Positions 27,629 through 36,928 of a stretch of 64,000 nt of DNA are shown piece by piece (position 1 is the stretch's first letter; each line of letters starts with the position of its first letter). Location: positions 1 to 64,000 of the forward strand of contig NZ_VOEJ01000007.1 in NCBI RefSeq assembly GCF_007846085.1. Reading direction: 5' to 3'. The position numbers were made by a program, and so were the translations under genes. The notes beneath the pieces are model-generated. The model did not search any database and was not told the DNA's origin. It worked only from the letters and a program-made list of their open reading frames with translations. Origin of the DNA: Mucilaginibacter pallidiroseus. GTDB lineage: Bacteria; Bacteroidota; Bacteroidia; Sphingobacteriales; Sphingobacteriaceae.

Positions 27629-28546
27629 ATGATCAATTTAGAATGGTTCAGAACCTTTAAAGTTATTTATGAAGCGGGAACGCTTTCAGCGGCAGCACAA
27701 GCTTTATTTATTTCCCAGCCCGGCGTCAGTCTCCATCTTAGTTCGCTGGAATCATATGCCGGCCATCGTCTTTTCGACCGTGATACCCGGAAAATGGTAG
27801 CGACAGAGCGAGGTACGATGCTTTATAACTTCATTATAGACCACATGAACAAGCTTGAAGAAGCGGAGCATAATCTTCACCGAAAATCCAAAGTCGAAAA
27901 ACCGACCGTAAGTATAGGCATGTCTACCGGAATTTTTCAGTATATGCTTGAAGCGCATATTTCCGAGTTGCCTTTCAACCTGGTTACCAGGTTCGGCGAT
28001 TATCCACAAATGCTTCAGGAGCTAAATAACGGCACGTTAGACTTAATTCTGACGCCTCAAAAAGGCACACAGCATAATCTTGATTATAAGCCGTTCGCCA
28101 AAGAGCGGTTCGTCCTGATCTGTGGCAACCAGACAGACACCACTGAGTTTGATGAACTTCTGTTAAAAGGTGACCGGCCGGCGCTGAAGGAGTGGCTCTC
28201 CGTGCAGAACTGGTATACTACCGCCTCTGACCAGGAACACCTCAACCGTTTTTGGTCTGCCAGCTTTGATACTTTGCCAAGCTTCCGGCCGAAATATGTC
28301 CTACCATCACTCGGCTCGATCCTGCGTTGCATGGCAACGGGTAAGGGATTTGCAGTGGTACCAGATTTCCTCTGTTGTAATGAGATCGCAGGCAATTCCA
28401 TTAAGGTAGCCTGGGAAGGCAGTCCGCCTGTGGAAGACACCCTATATTTTGGGAAGCGTAAGAATACCGCTTATGCAGAAGAGATCAAATTCCTGGAAGA
28501 CATTTTAGCCAAGAACTGGCCGAAGTGCCCAGAACTGTTAACGTAG
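27629..28546 (+). CDS. LysR-family transcription regulator
   Basis: The ATG at 27629 gives the standard LysR beginning MINLEWFRTFKVIYEAGTLS, followed by the winged helix AAAQALFISQPGVSLHLSSL. Upstream in-frame codons add residues that the family lacks. The product is 305 residues, the usual length. The effector-binding part (about 90-295) shows VSIGMSTGIFQYML and LTPQKGTQHNLDYKPFAKER. The ligand is unknown. The neighbouring lipase-like hydrolase gene is a likely target, although LysR genes more often diverge from their targets. Confidence 0.9.
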   Translation: MINLEWFRTFKVIYEAGTLSAAAQALFISQPGVSLHLSSLESYAGHRLFDRDTRKMVATERGTMLYNFIIDHMNKLEEAEHNLHRKSKVEKPTVSIGMSTGIFQYMLEAHISELPFNLVTRFGDYPQMLQELNNGTLDLILTPQKGTQHNLDYKPFAKERFVLICGNQTDTTEFDELLLKGDRPALKEWLSVQNWYTTASDQEHLNRFWSASFDTLPSFRPKYVLPSLGSILRCMATGKGFAVVPDFLCCNEIAGNSIKVAWEGSPPVEDTLYFGKRKNTAYAEEIKFLEDILAKNWPKCPELLT

Positions 28547-29077
28547 GAAAATTGATACGCAGGAAAAAACGATAAAGAGACCAGAACAAATGAATCTGAT
28601 CCAGCAGCTTTTTAGTTGAAGGCTTACCTCAAAGCAACGTTTTAAAGACTGAACTATAGAATTCGAAGATAATATCTTATTAAATGAATCCGCTTGTTTG
28701 CCGTTTACCCGGCAAGCAAGCGGATTCCCGATTTTTATATAACTGCTGCGTCACAGACACGTTCCGGCTCACCTGCAATTTTCAAATTACACCTGCGCGG
28801 TTCATCTGTCCGCAGGGCAGATAGCGGAAGTTCCGCTAAACATCTTGATTGTACGCGGGGAAAATAATGATACCTGAAGTTAGTTCAGGCTTTGAATTTT
28901 CTGTTTGTTTCATTTAGCCAGAGACAGTAAGATGGCTGTGAGATTTGTTAATAAAGAACGGGCAAGATACGGGAAGGCTCCTTTGTATTGCCGTCGGATA
29001 ATTAAAATGCCATTGGATCACCTGCAACCAGAATTGCGTAGTTTTTGATGGTAAATCAACGATGACCAGCAGTGTGC
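28547..29077. other. Intergenic region with a terminator and a palindrome
   Basis: A strong hairpin ends the LysR transcript (28686-28736). TAGCGGAA and TTCCGCTA form a perfect palindrome with one central base (28822-28838). No gene is seen. Confidence 0.5.
28686..28736 (+). terminator. Terminator downstream of the LysR gene
   Basis: GAATCCGCTTG (28686-28696) pairs with CAAGCGGATTC (28717-28727), with a second inner stem, followed by ATTTTTAT. Confidence 0.75.
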
Positions 29078-29503
29078 TTATGAAGCATGCTCCTTACGAT
29101 AGTCAGGCCTGGCTCGTTCAGGCTCGAAGTGCACGCCGGGCGTTAGCCAGAATAAAAGAATGATCCGTGAATACTGAAAAGTAAATGGCCAGAACAGAAA
29201 GGCAGGAATCAATGTCGCTGCGATGTATACCCAGGGGTTCCAACTATGGGTAATGATGTAAGTGGTCATTGCAAATGTCAGCATAATGGCCACATTCATT
29301 CCGTAGCTGACAAACATGGCTACATAAAAATACCCTGGTTCAATCTCAAATTGAAAGTTACAATGCGGACACCTTTCATTCATTTTCTGACCGAAGATCG
29401 CCATAGGGTCTGTCAAAAACATATTGCCCGTGCGACATTTCGGACATTTTCCGTGTAGCGCCGCTTTAAATTCGGAATGAGTATAAGTGCGTTCCTTAAT
29501 CAT
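29078..29503 (-). CDS. DUF983 membrane protein with a zinc ribbon
   Basis: The 141-residue protein starts with a cytoplasmic zinc-ribbon (Cys20, Cys23, Cys45, Cys48 in GKCPKCRTG and ERCPHCNFQ). It continues with EPGYFYVAMFVSYGMNVAIM and a second hydrophobic stretch around 80-115. This is the standard layout of DUF983, common in Bacteroidota and Alphaproteobacteria, with unknown function. Length is normal. It lies 75 bases downstream of the PPOx gene on the same strand. Confidence 0.88.
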   Translation of the reverse strand: MIKERTYTHSEFKAALHGKCPKCRTGNMFLTDPMAIFGQKMNERCPHCNFQFEIEPGYFYVAMFVSYGMNVAIMLTFAMTTYIITHSWNPWVYIAATLIPAFLFWPFTFQYSRIILLFWLTPGVHFEPERARPDYRKEHAS

Positions 29504-29578
29504 TTTATTACCTTTCTTACTATTTTCGAGTTCATTTTTCAGTTATCAGAAAACCTGCCAGTTGAAATTGCAGCGGCC

Positions 29579-30202
29579 TTATTGTCCTTGTGAGAGCCGA
29601 AAACGCTTAATCTCTTCCTCCAGGGATTTTATATATCCATTTCTTTCCGCAAATGCAGCTTCTATTTCTTCCAGGGTGTATCGCGGTGTGATATATTGCG
29701 GGCAATTCCAACTGTAACCCTTTACTGAAAAAAGTAACATCCGTTCAGCTTTGTGTTTATAGCCCGCCGGGTCAAGTTGTTTGAAAAGCTCCGGGTCCTC
29801 GGAGATCTCCACGATTGTTATATCTGCGAATAGCTTGAGTCGGGCCTTTTGCGGGTAGTCCATCAGGATCAAAGACACTTTAGCGTTATCAGTCGCATTA
29901 CCAACGGAGATGTATTGCTTATTACCGCTGAAGTCAACCACGCCGAGCGTTGAGTCATCGAGTACCCTGATGAAACCTTTTGGCCCTCCCCGGTGCTGTA
30001 TATAAGGATAACCCGTCTGGCTGATACTGGCCATATAAAAACTGTCCCTGCTGCTGATAAATTGCTCTTCGGATTCTGTGAGGCCATCTTCATGGTAACC
30101 ATTTTCCATCCTTTCGTAGGCTGTACGGCTCCCATGCATTTCCTGTAATTTCTTTACCGCGTCGGTAAATGCGATTTGTTCGTAGTTCATATTGCCGGAC
30201 AC
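29579..30202 (-). CDS. Pyridoxamine 5'-phosphate oxidase-like FMN-binding split-barrel protein
   Basis: The 207-residue protein has the split-barrel core SSRDSFYMASISQTGYPYIQ and HRGGPKGFIRVLDDSTLGV, followed by NKQYISVGNATDNAKVSLIL. It ends in an acidic/basic helical tail (about 175-205). It belongs to the PPOx-like group of unknown redox enzymes rather than true PdxH. Starts at 30202 and 30190 are both possible. The DUF1348-type gene ends 9 bases upstream, so they are co-transcribed. Confidence 0.85.
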   Translation of the reverse strand: MSGNMNYEQIAFTDAVKKLQEMHGSRTAYERMENGYHEDGLTESEEQFISSRDSFYMASISQTGYPYIQHRGGPKGFIRVLDDSTLGVVDFSGNKQYISVGNATDNAKVSLILMDYPQKARLKLFADITIVEISEDPELFKQLDPAGYKHKAERMLLFSVKGYSWNCPQYITPRYTLEEIEAAFAERNGYIKSLEEEIKRFRLSQGQ

Positions 30203-30211
30203 TTAGACAGT

Positions 30212-30622
30212 TCATAAAGTTTTTTCATTCTCCACGATGGCGAGATCATTGATGCTGGCATATCGTTTCTGCATGAGGCCATTCTCATCAAATTCCCAAA
30301 GCTCGTTACCATAGCTTCTGTACCACTGACCGGCGGCATCCTGCCATTCATAATGAAAACGTACCGCTATCCGGTTATCATGGAAACTCCAAAGTTCTTT
30401 CTTTAGCTTATAATGAAGTTCCTTTTGCCACTTATTGGTCAGGAACGCTTTTACTTCTGCTCTGCCATTAATGAATTCAGCACGGTTCCTCCACTCTGTA
30501 TCAATAGTATAAGCGAGGGAAACCCGTTCGGGATCACGGCTGTTCCAGGCATCTTCTGCCATTTGAACCTTTTGTAGTGCCGTTTCTAAGTTAAATGGCA
30601 GTAGTGGTGCTCTTTGTTCCAT
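30212..30622 (-). CDS. DUF1348 / NTF2-like protein
   Basis: From the ATG at 30622 the product has 136 residues. It shows the family pattern [20 protein letters not shown], then [20 protein letters not shown] and [20 protein letters not shown], ending [10 protein letters not shown]. The fold is a small cone-shaped NTF2-like barrel. Function is unknown; such proteins often accompany oxidoreductases, as here with the PPOx-like gene. A start 36 bases earlier is in frame but not supported by the family. Confidence 0.85.
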   Translation of the reverse strand: MEQRAPLLPFNLETALQKVQMAEDAWNSRDPERVSLAYTIDTEWRNRAEFINGRAEVKAFLTNKWQKELHYKLKKELWSFHDNRIAVRFHYEWQDAAGQWYRSYGNELWEFDENGLMQKRYASINDLAIVENEKTL

Positions 30623-30667
30623 GCAAGTGTATATTTTAATTTGTTCTATAATAGTCAATTGGCCTGG

Positions 30668-30940
30668 TTATCCGTTGATCCCCTTAATTCCCGGCCCAGC
30701 GTCCGGATCGAATTCATACTTGTCACAGCGGTCTTCATACCAATCCTTCACAAATTGTTCCTGGCTTTCCAGGTAAGACTCGATGGCAGGTATGCCTTCT
30801 GCACAGTTGTCTCCGTCAGCTAATCGAGGCACTGTGGTATTATCGTCTAGGATAAACTCGTACTTTAAGGATGTTCGGTCCAACCGTTCCTTCCAGCCAG
30901 TTATATCATGGGCGGCTCCCGGATAATATATTGTGATCAT
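30668..30940 (-). CDS. Small acidic protein of unknown function
   Basis: The 90-residue product (MITIYYPGAAHDITGWKERL...) is acidic, with the block LADGDNCAEGIPAIESYLES and a proline/glycine-rich end. The opening strand and pattern faintly recall a thioredoxin or glutaredoxin fold, but no CxxC is present. It is 45 bases upstream of the DUF1348 gene and likely heads this operon. Confidence 0.6.
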   Translation of the reverse strand: MITIYYPGAAHDITGWKERLDRTSLKYEFILDDNTTVPRLADGDNCAEGIPAIESYLESQEQFVKDWYEDRCDKYEFDPDAGPGIKGING

Positions 30941-31075
30941 TTTATTGTTCCATTTTTTCTAAATCTCTGTTCAGATCGCTTTGCTCGCAAACCGGTTACC
31001 TATTTACCCAGCCGATAACACGAACTTCACAGGACCGATATGCAGGTCAACCAATCCCCTTTAATGCTTTGCAAT

Positions 31076-31291
31076 TTAGAGAGAAAATCCGTTTCCATTC
31101 TTCCTTTTGGGATCAGATAAGTAATAAGCGTTATCATTCAAATAATAGAGCGTGACGCCACCAAAAAGCCAATGGTTCAATGGCTGTTGCCAACGCTGTG
31201 CGCCCCTAACAGATTGCAAATCGATTTCCACCTGCATCCCTTCGCTTAAATCCATTTTTATCATCAAATGGCTATCAGGGCACATTTTCAT
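31076..31291 (-). CDS. Possible 71-residue protein, unknown
   Basis: The product MKMCPDSHLMIKMDLSEGMQ... ends in short strand-like stretches (LFGGVTLYYLNDNAYYLSD). I know no relative. Its separation of 135 bases from the next gene and its modest length leave it uncertain. Confidence 0.35.
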   Translation of the reverse strand: MKMCPDSHLMIKMDLSEGMQVEIDLQSVRGAQRWQQPLNHWLFGGVTLYYLNDNAYYLSDPKRKNGNGFSL

Positions 31292-31518
31292 ATCATATAC
31301 CTGAAAAAGCTATGGGATAGCATCCTGCGGGCTACTGTTTGTTAAACTGCTGACCACCTAAAGTCAGGAGGTGTTTTTTAACCCAGGTGAATGCTTTACA
31401 GATTCTAAGACCTCATTTTTGTCAGGTACAATCACCAGGGATTTAATGAATGAAAAGCGCTATCTGAACCATCATCACAGACACGGGTAGAACCTGATTC
31501 GCATCCCCCAATGCTTAC

Positions 31519-32721
31519 ATGATCAATATGAAAATGAACGACAATTTAACAAAAAGGCCATTAACGCCGGGCGAAAAGATATACTGGACACTGGAGCAGA
31601 AAGGAATGATCCACTTTGTTACCGTGGCAGAAATAGAAACTTCCGTTCCACCAGGAAAAGAAGCCTGGCAAATGGCATTGCAAACGGTTCAAGCAAAGCA
31701 TGCCGCATTGAATTACAGCATTAAAGGGGAGACGAGCGAAACTGTTCACTTCCAGGAGCACCGAAGCAAGCCTATCCCACTTGAAATCCGCCCGATGCCG
31801 TCTGATGGGCTATGGGATCATGAAGCGGAAAAAGAACTTGCAAAGCCTTTTGATCTGAACAGGGCCCCATTGTTACGGGTGACCATCCTGGAGCGAACCG
31901 GCGGCTGCGCCGTACTGCTGACCGTTAATCATTCGATCGGCGACGGATTATCCGCCGCTTTTCTGCTGCGCGAAATTGTGGCTACCGTTGCTTCACAAAC
32001 AACGCTAAGCACTGTCAGGGTGTTAGGGGAAGTATCCGGACAGTACCCGGCCATTCCGGAACGTACCCGCTTTGATAACGCCCCGCCGATTCTCGTCCAG
32101 CATGCCGAACTGGGGAGCGAACTGACCTCACACCTTATCGCACGCGCCGGGGAAGAGAAGACCACGGTACACAGTGTCTTTACTGCTGCGGTCGCTATGG
32201 CGATCAACAAATTATCTCCTAAATGGCACAGTGAGCAGCTGGGCGTTCTCCATCCGGTTTCTTATCGTCAATTAATGGCTAAAGGTGAAAGTTTTGAATT
32301 GCTGGCAGGCATGCAAATCTGCCATTATCCGCTTGACAGGCGGCATTCATTCTGGGCGTTGGTTGAAATCGTCCGCAAAAGCCTGGAAAATGTCCGGAGC
32401 CCTGAGACGCTCGGCAGAGAAATGCAGTCGTTAGAACACTTGTTCTCTTCCAATCCCGATACCCATTTCCTGTACCAAACGCTCGACACACTAACACGTC
32501 ACCAGGTTTTGATCAGTAACCTGGGCTTGGTGCCGGCGGATACTGATTATGGTGGCCTAAAGCTAAAGGCCATTTATGGCCCTATGGTACTTCCGGATCA
32601 CCAGCATGTCCAAAGCTTCGGTATTACCACCTTGAATGGCAGCCTGACCATAACCTTAACCAGCCGTTGGCCTATCGACGGTCTGCTGGAAGCTGTGAAG
32701 GAAATTCTGCAGCAGGTTTAA
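31519..32721 (+). CDS. Stand-alone condensation-domain-like acyltransferase
   Basis: The 400-residue protein belongs to the CoA-dependent acyltransferase fold of NRPS condensation domains, PapA5 and alcohol acetyltransferases. The active-site motif HHxxxDG appears as NHSIGDG with His138 and Asp142. The second-half motif region VSYRQLMAKGESFELLAGM and the late block HQVLISNLGLVPADTDYGG (DFGWG-like position) follow. There is no carrier protein or NRPS gene nearby, so it probably acylates a free alcohol or amine, perhaps a lipid. It starts in a cluster MINMKMN, so the exact start is uncertain by a few codons. A terminator follows. Confidence 0.8.
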   Translation: MINMKMNDNLTKRPLTPGEKIYWTLEQKGMIHFVTVAEIETSVPPGKEAWQMALQTVQAKHAALNYSIKGETSETVHFQEHRSKPIPLEIRPMPSDGLWDHEAEKELAKPFDLNRAPLLRVTILERTGGCAVLLTVNHSIGDGLSAAFLLREIVATVASQTTLSTVRVLGEVSGQYPAIPERTRFDNAPPILVQHAELGSELTSHLIARAGEEKTTVHSVFTAAVAMAINKLSPKWHSEQLGVLHPVSYRQLMAKGESFELLAGMQICHYPLDRRHSFWALVEIVRKSLENVRSPETLGREMQSLEHLFSSNPDTHFLYQTLDTLTRHQVLISNLGLVPADTDYGGLKLKAIYGPMVLPDHQHVQSFGITTLNGSLTITLTSRWPIDGLLEAVKEILQQV

Positions 32722-32776
32722 CTTATTATGGGGGCGTTATGCCAGACTATAATGTTCAGAAATCAACAAGGTTTAC

Positions 32777-32811
32777 GAAAGCCGGTTAATAAATTGACCG
32801 GCTTTCGTTTT
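32777..32811 (+). terminator. Terminator after the acyltransferase gene
   Basis: GAAAGCCGGT (32777-32786) pairs perfectly with ACCGGCTTTC (32797-32806), followed by GTTTT. It may also serve the convergent Crp gene. Confidence 0.8.
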
Positions 32812-32828
32812 GGCTGTCCATGCGTAGG

Positions 32829-33479
32829 TTATAGAACCCCGGAAGCGATCTTTCCCCTGATCCTGCTTAACGATTGTGGTGCCACGTTCAAATAGGTAGC
32901 GACATAATAATTAGAGAACATGTTCAAAAGATGGGGCTCATTAGCCAGCATCTTTCTATAGCGTTCAGGTGCTGACAACATCATCAGGTTGGTAGCCCGT
33001 TCACAGGTCAGTATGTATGCCTGCTCGTTAAGCAGGCGCAGCCAACGCTCTATAGCCATTGAGCCCGCTGAGATGGACTGAACCTCATCAACAGAAAACC
33101 TGATTGCCGTAACGGGAGATAGCGTTTCAATGGAAATGCTTGACGGATTCGCAGAAAGGAAACTTTTATAGTCAACTGCAAAAAGATTTTTCAGATTGCT
33201 TTCCGGCTTATTGAAATGGAAAAACCAGGTTGTTGTCTTTCCCAAGGAATCAGTGAGGTATGAAATGCACTCTCCGGAGAGGATGAAGTAGAGATATTTA
33301 CATACACTTCCCATATTCAACAGTCGCTCACCCTTTTCAAATTTTACGAGTTTGCAATGGGTTGCAATTAACGCTCTTGTCTCTTCATCTACGGGAACGC
33401 TTTTTGCAACATAATTAAAAAACGGGCGGCAAAATTGTTCTTGGGTACTTGCATCGGCAGCCAGCATATGCTCTTTCAT
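32829..33479 (-). CDS. Crp/Fnr-family regulator
   Basis: The 216-residue protein has a cyclic-nucleotide-binding-type barrel (about 25-145) including LVKFEKGERLLNMGSVCKYL and YFILSGECISYL. A C-terminal winged helix has QSLSRIRGKIA as recognition segment. The phosphate-binding cassette of true cAMP binders is not preserved, so the ligand is unknown, as for most Bacteroidota members of this group. It is convergent with the acyltransferase gene. Confidence 0.85.
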   Translation of the reverse strand: MKEHMLAADASTQEQFCRPFFNYVAKSVPVDEETRALIATHCKLVKFEKGERLLNMGSVCKYLYFILSGECISYLTDSLGKTTTWFFHFNKPESNLKNLFAVDYKSFLSANPSSISIETLSPVTAIRFSVDEVQSISAGSMAIERWLRLLNEQAYILTCERATNLMMLSAPERYRKMLANEPHLLNMFSNYYVATYLNVAPQSLSRIRGKIASGVL

Positions 33480-33816
33480 AATATTCCTTTCCTGATGGGT
33501 TAAATGACCGATAGGTAAGTGAAAAAACGTTAAAAGCCTGCATGATGATACACCCCGAAGTAATATGTTATTTAAATTACAATCAACAGTTCCTCAAAAT
33601 CCCATTTTGATCAGGCATTCGGTATCGCTTACTACAAAAAAAAGGGACAGTATACACCGTCCCTTTACATAAATGTCCATAGGCCATTTACGACTACTAC
33701 TAACTAAACTAACTAAAAAAGTATTGATTTAAGCTCTGCTGTGCGACGCAGAACTGTGATAGAGACCGGTAATGTATATTACAACGGTTACTTTATTTCG
33801 CTTGATGATCACGATC
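33480..33816. other. Intergenic region with a minus-strand terminator
   Basis: It holds the terminator of the small secreted protein (33641-33666) and the promoter area of the Crp gene. No gene is evident. Confidence 0.5.
33634..33666 (-). terminator. Terminator for the small secreted-protein operon
   Basis: AAAGGGAC (33641-33648) pairs with GTCCCTTT (33659-33666). On the minus strand the hairpin is followed by a run of Ts. Confidence 0.7.
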
Positions 33817-34224
33817 TTATCGTTCCTGCAACTTATCCAGTTTTTTTTGGATCTCTATCAGCTCTTCATGCTGTTGTTGTAACGCCGCTACGAGCAACGG
33901 TACTAACTGCTCAGCGTTTATGGCTTCTTTACTGGTCGCAACCGGGTTGTTTTTACCTTTCTGCGTCCAGGTCGTCTGCCTGCTGATCAATCCCGGAAAT
34001 TGCTGTTTGGTCTTTGAGATATCAAAACCGAAAAATTCTTTTTTTGGAGACAGGCTGTGTTCGGGTGCCTTCTTAAGCACTATGGGCTCCAGTTGCATCA
34101 GGATAGATACAGGCTGTTTAATCGCACTACCGGATCCTGCCGTTAAATTCTGTCCGACTTGCGCATTCACAGACAAGGTTATGGCCAGTAAAGCGATGGC
34201 CGGGAGCATGTTTTTAAGTTTCAT
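33817..34224 (-). CDS. Small secreted protein resembling the end of tail-fibre/S74 chaperone domains
   Basis: The 135-residue protein has a signal peptide (MKLKNMLPAIALLAITLSVNA). The mature part contains ILMQLEPIVLKKAP, then FGFDISKTKQQFPGLI, and a terminal coiled coil AEQLVPLLVAALQQQHEELI followed by EIQKKLDKLQER. This order (short strand, FGF(D/I)A-like block, a helix with (A/Y)EQL(I/V)PLLV, coiled coil) is what I know from the C-terminal end of peptidase S74-type domains of bacterial secreted fibre-like proteins. The catalytic Ser-Lys part is missing, so it is a mini-version or a decayed paralogue. A 104-codon gene lies 16 bases upstream. Confidence 0.6.
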   Translation of the reverse strand: MKLKNMLPAIALLAITLSVNAQVGQNLTAGSGSAIKQPVSILMQLEPIVLKKAPEHSLSPKKEFFGFDISKTKQQFPGLISRQTTWTQKGKNNPVATSKEAINAEQLVPLLVAALQQQHEELIEIQKKLDKLQER

Positions 34225-34239
34225 TGTTAGGTGTGTTAT

Positions 34240-34527
34240 TTATTGGGTTTCGATCCAGTAATTTCTGGGGTATTGATCTGAGGTCACATTCGATCCGCTA
34301 CAATGAACGTCAAAGGTTGTTTCTTCCACTTCAAAGATCTCGTCCCAATTTTCGATGCTGAGGCGGATGGTTACAGCACCATAATGGGCTAATCTGGTTT
34401 CAAAAAAATCTTTGATCTTAAGTGCGAGTTGGCCTGCCAAAATGGGTATTGCACCCGGGTCTGTATTATTTGCAGCTACAGATGCCACTGTAATCTTAAA
34501 GCCTGGTAATTCTATACTATTTTCCAT
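34240..34527 (-). CDS. Unknown small protein
   Basis: From the ATG at 34527 the product has 95 residues (MENSIELPGFKITVASVAAN...), with a helix ALKIKDFFETRLAHYGAVTI and a polar end. No signal peptide is visible and no family is recognised. A longer start at 34554 exists. It is 15 bases upstream of the S74-like secreted protein gene and probably shares its transcript. Confidence 0.55.
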   Translation of the reverse strand: MENSIELPGFKITVASVAANNTDPGAIPILAGQLALKIKDFFETRLAHYGAVTIRLSIENWDEIFEVEETTFDVHCSGSNVTSDQYPRNYWIETQ

Positions 34528-34571
34528 AAGAAAGGGTGTCTTGCGTAAAGACAATTAAGATTATTGCCGGC

Positions 34572-35465
34572 CTAATCCAGCGCGTTTCGAATCAGTTCAT
34601 AAAATCTTGCAGCAGACACGTCATCTTCCAGCCAGGGTAAATGTCCGCACTTTTCGATAAAAGAAATCCTGGTTTGCGGGATGATCCGTTTGGTCTCATA
34701 GACCGTAGATTCTCCCACCGGATCCTGCCGTCCCTGAATGATGTAAACAGAGCCCCTGAACTTTTTTAGGTTTGCCGCTCTTGACTGTCCGGTTCTCTTA
34801 TAATCCTGAAGGGTAAGATTATTGATCTTCGCCGCGTTGTGATCGGCAAGGTTGGTGTCTACAAGGCTTTTTGTGGCCATCGCACTTTGCCGGTTAAAAA
34901 AGTAGCCAGGCCAGATAGCACTCAGATTAGCCGCCAGACCTTTCGAAGCTTTAGCTTCCGCGAGGTCTTCTTCGCGTAACCGCATCTTCATATTACTATT
35001 AAAATATGTAAAAAAATCCCGTGTAATCCCGCCGGAACCAAGCAGTAACAACCGGTCAACATTTTTGGGGTATTTTGCCGCATAAGCCAGGGCGAGCATA
35101 CCACCCCAGGAATGCCCGGCAAGTACGAGCTTTTTCAATTTAAGATGCTTTCTCAATACGTCCAGGTCCTCGACATACCGGTCTACCTGCATGGTGGCGG
35201 AGTCGATCTTAGTTAGGAATGAATGACCGGTACCGCGCTGGTCAGGGACGATAAATTCATACCCCGGTAACGCTTTCCAAATGGGTTCGAGGTAAGCGGC
35301 ATTAAATCCCGGCCCTCCAGCAAGCAATACAACCGGCTTGCCGCTACCGAATTCATTAACCGTTAGCGTAACATTATCATTTGAATGAATGACAAAATGG
35401 TTCTGAGCAATTACGATAGCCGATGGGCAAAGTAGGACGAATAAGATGATTAGACTTCTTTTCAT
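34572..35465 (-). CDS. Exported alpha/beta hydrolase, proline iminopeptidase-like
   Basis: The 297-residue hydrolase has a signal peptide (LIILFVLLCPSAIVIAQ). The oxyanion region is VVLLAGGPGFNAAYLEPIW (GGPG as in prolyl iminopeptidases), followed by PDQRGTGHS. The Ser nucleophile is in LAGHSWGGMLALAYA, the Asp in YIIQGRQDPVGESTVYE, and the His in EKCGHLPWLED. Peptidase S33 members remove N-terminal proline or hydrolyse esters and lactones; the substrate is unknown. It stands alone between the small-protein pair and the MFS gene. Confidence 0.85.
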   Translation of the reverse strand: MKRSLIILFVLLCPSAIVIAQNHFVIHSNDNVTLTVNEFGSGKPVVLLAGGPGFNAAYLEPIWKALPGYEFIVPDQRGTGHSFLTKIDSATMQVDRYVEDLDVLRKHLKLKKLVLAGHSWGGMLALAYAAKYPKNVDRLLLLGSGGITRDFFTYFNSNMKMRLREEDLAEAKASKGLAANLSAIWPGYFFNRQSAMATKSLVDTNLADHNAAKINNLTLQDYKRTGQSRAANLKKFRGSVYIIQGRQDPVGESTVYETKRIIPQTRISFIEKCGHLPWLEDDVSAARFYELIRNALD

Positions 35466-35731
35466 TTCAATCTGTTTAGCGTAACCGACTAATATAATCG
35501 GGGCAGTAAATATCAGTCGCCGATTTTAAGCATGCATTCACCTTGGTTAATAAATTAACCGAATGTCAACATTGTTCGTGCGGGAAAGGAAATAGGGGGA
35601 AGATTCCGGCGGTAAAAAAATATAGCCAAATTCTAGCGGACCGTTCTGACAAAGGCACGCTTCCTTCATCAACAAAGTCACAACCTGCTTGCGCTACCCG
35701 CGAGAAGCTGTGCCTCAAAACAACATGGAAG

Positions 35732-36928
35732 TTAATGACTGATAGGCAGAACCGGTATGACGTTGCGAACGCCTGCATTCCAGACACGACGCGAAATGAA
35801 AGCCAGTGCTAACACCAGTAAAATCAAAAATAACATTGCGGCCGATAAATCAACGCTAAGCAGGGCTGTCATCATCAAGGGACCGCTGCCATAACCGGCG
35901 AAAAGGATTGCTGACCCTTTTGCCACTGGCCTTATTGGCGATGAACCTGCCCGGGGCAGTTTGAGTATACCAATAAATAACGGCTGACTACAACCGAACC
36001 CGACTGACATGATACCTAGTAAGCATTCGGCCAGCCACAAAGGCAAATTTCCCATCAATGCCAGCAGACCAGCAATGGTAAGACCAAGTGAGGCATAGAG
36101 GATAGTGATTACCTTTTTATCAAGCCGGTAAAAATACATCAGCAGGGTGACCACAAATCCGGGCAGGCCGAAAATAAACAGATCAGTCGCGATGTGAAAT
36201 TCATCTAACCCATAATAGGTGGTGAAATAATGACTGATCCAGACAAATACACCGGAGTGGAACACGCCCGTTAAATAGACGAAGCTGTAGCTATATCTGT
36301 TTTTCCATTCGGACCGTGACCTACCCGCGGCTTTTATTATAAATGGTTCGACTCCATCATACCGCTCCCGTCTATCGTGCCTCAAATAAATCAATAATAG
36401 TAAGGCTGCCAGCGTCCTGATGATCCTGTAAAGGCATCTCCATCCAATGAATTCGTTCAACCATCCTCCCAAACTTGGCCCGAACGTCATGCCTGTTGCC
36501 AGTGCAAATATGACCAGAACCATATATTTAAGCGACCGCTTATGCTCATGAGGCCGTAAAGACAATAATATTGCCGAGGGCAGCATAGCACCGGTTCCTA
36601 AGCCCGTCAGGGCCCTGATCGTTAAAAAGCCAACGGCAGAGGTGGCCATACTAAGCAAATAGGTGCCCGCACACAGCGCAACCAGGGAAAATATAAAGTA
36701 TTTTCGGGGATTTACGGCCGGCTTCACAAAAACCATCGCAACTGCGGAGATCGCAAATGGGATCGCAAAGGCAGGTACAGCGAGGTTTATCAAAGAAGAA
36801 CTGAAATCCTCTGCCAGGCTCGGAGACAAGGGAGCAATGAGATAAGCCTGAGACATCAACAACATGCATGCTACTGCCGGGATTACCTCAGCCAATGGAA
36901 AACCTTGTTTGATATGTTCTTGTTTCAT
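35732..36928 (-). CDS. MFS transporter
   Basis: The 398-residue integral membrane protein has about twelve hydrophobic segments. The first half contains TIRALTGLGTGAMLPSAILL and ATGMTFGPSLGGWLNEFIGW, the latter resembling motif C of drug:H+ antiporters. A short basic linker (about 185-215) joins the halves. It fits a sugar or drug efflux pump; the substrate cannot be read. No regulator is adjacent; the one-cysteine DsbA-like gene is upstream on the same strand. Confidence 0.85.
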   Translation of the reverse strand: MKQEHIKQGFPLAEVIPAVACMLLMSQAYLIAPLSPSLAEDFSSSLINLAVPAFAIPFAISAVAMVFVKPAVNPRKYFIFSLVALCAGTYLLSMATSAVGFLTIRALTGLGTGAMLPSAILLSLRPHEHKRSLKYMVLVIFALATGMTFGPSLGGWLNEFIGWRCLYRIIRTLAALLLLIYLRHDRRERYDGVEPFIIKAAGRSRSEWKNRYSYSFVYLTGVFHSGVFVWISHYFTTYYGLDEFHIATDLFIFGLPGFVVTLLMYFYRLDKKVITILYASLGLTIAGLLALMGNLPLWLAECLLGIMSVGFGCSQPLFIGILKLPRAGSSPIRPVAKGSAILFAGYGSGPLMMTALLSVDLSAAMLFLILLVLALAFISRRVWNAGVRNVIPVLPISH

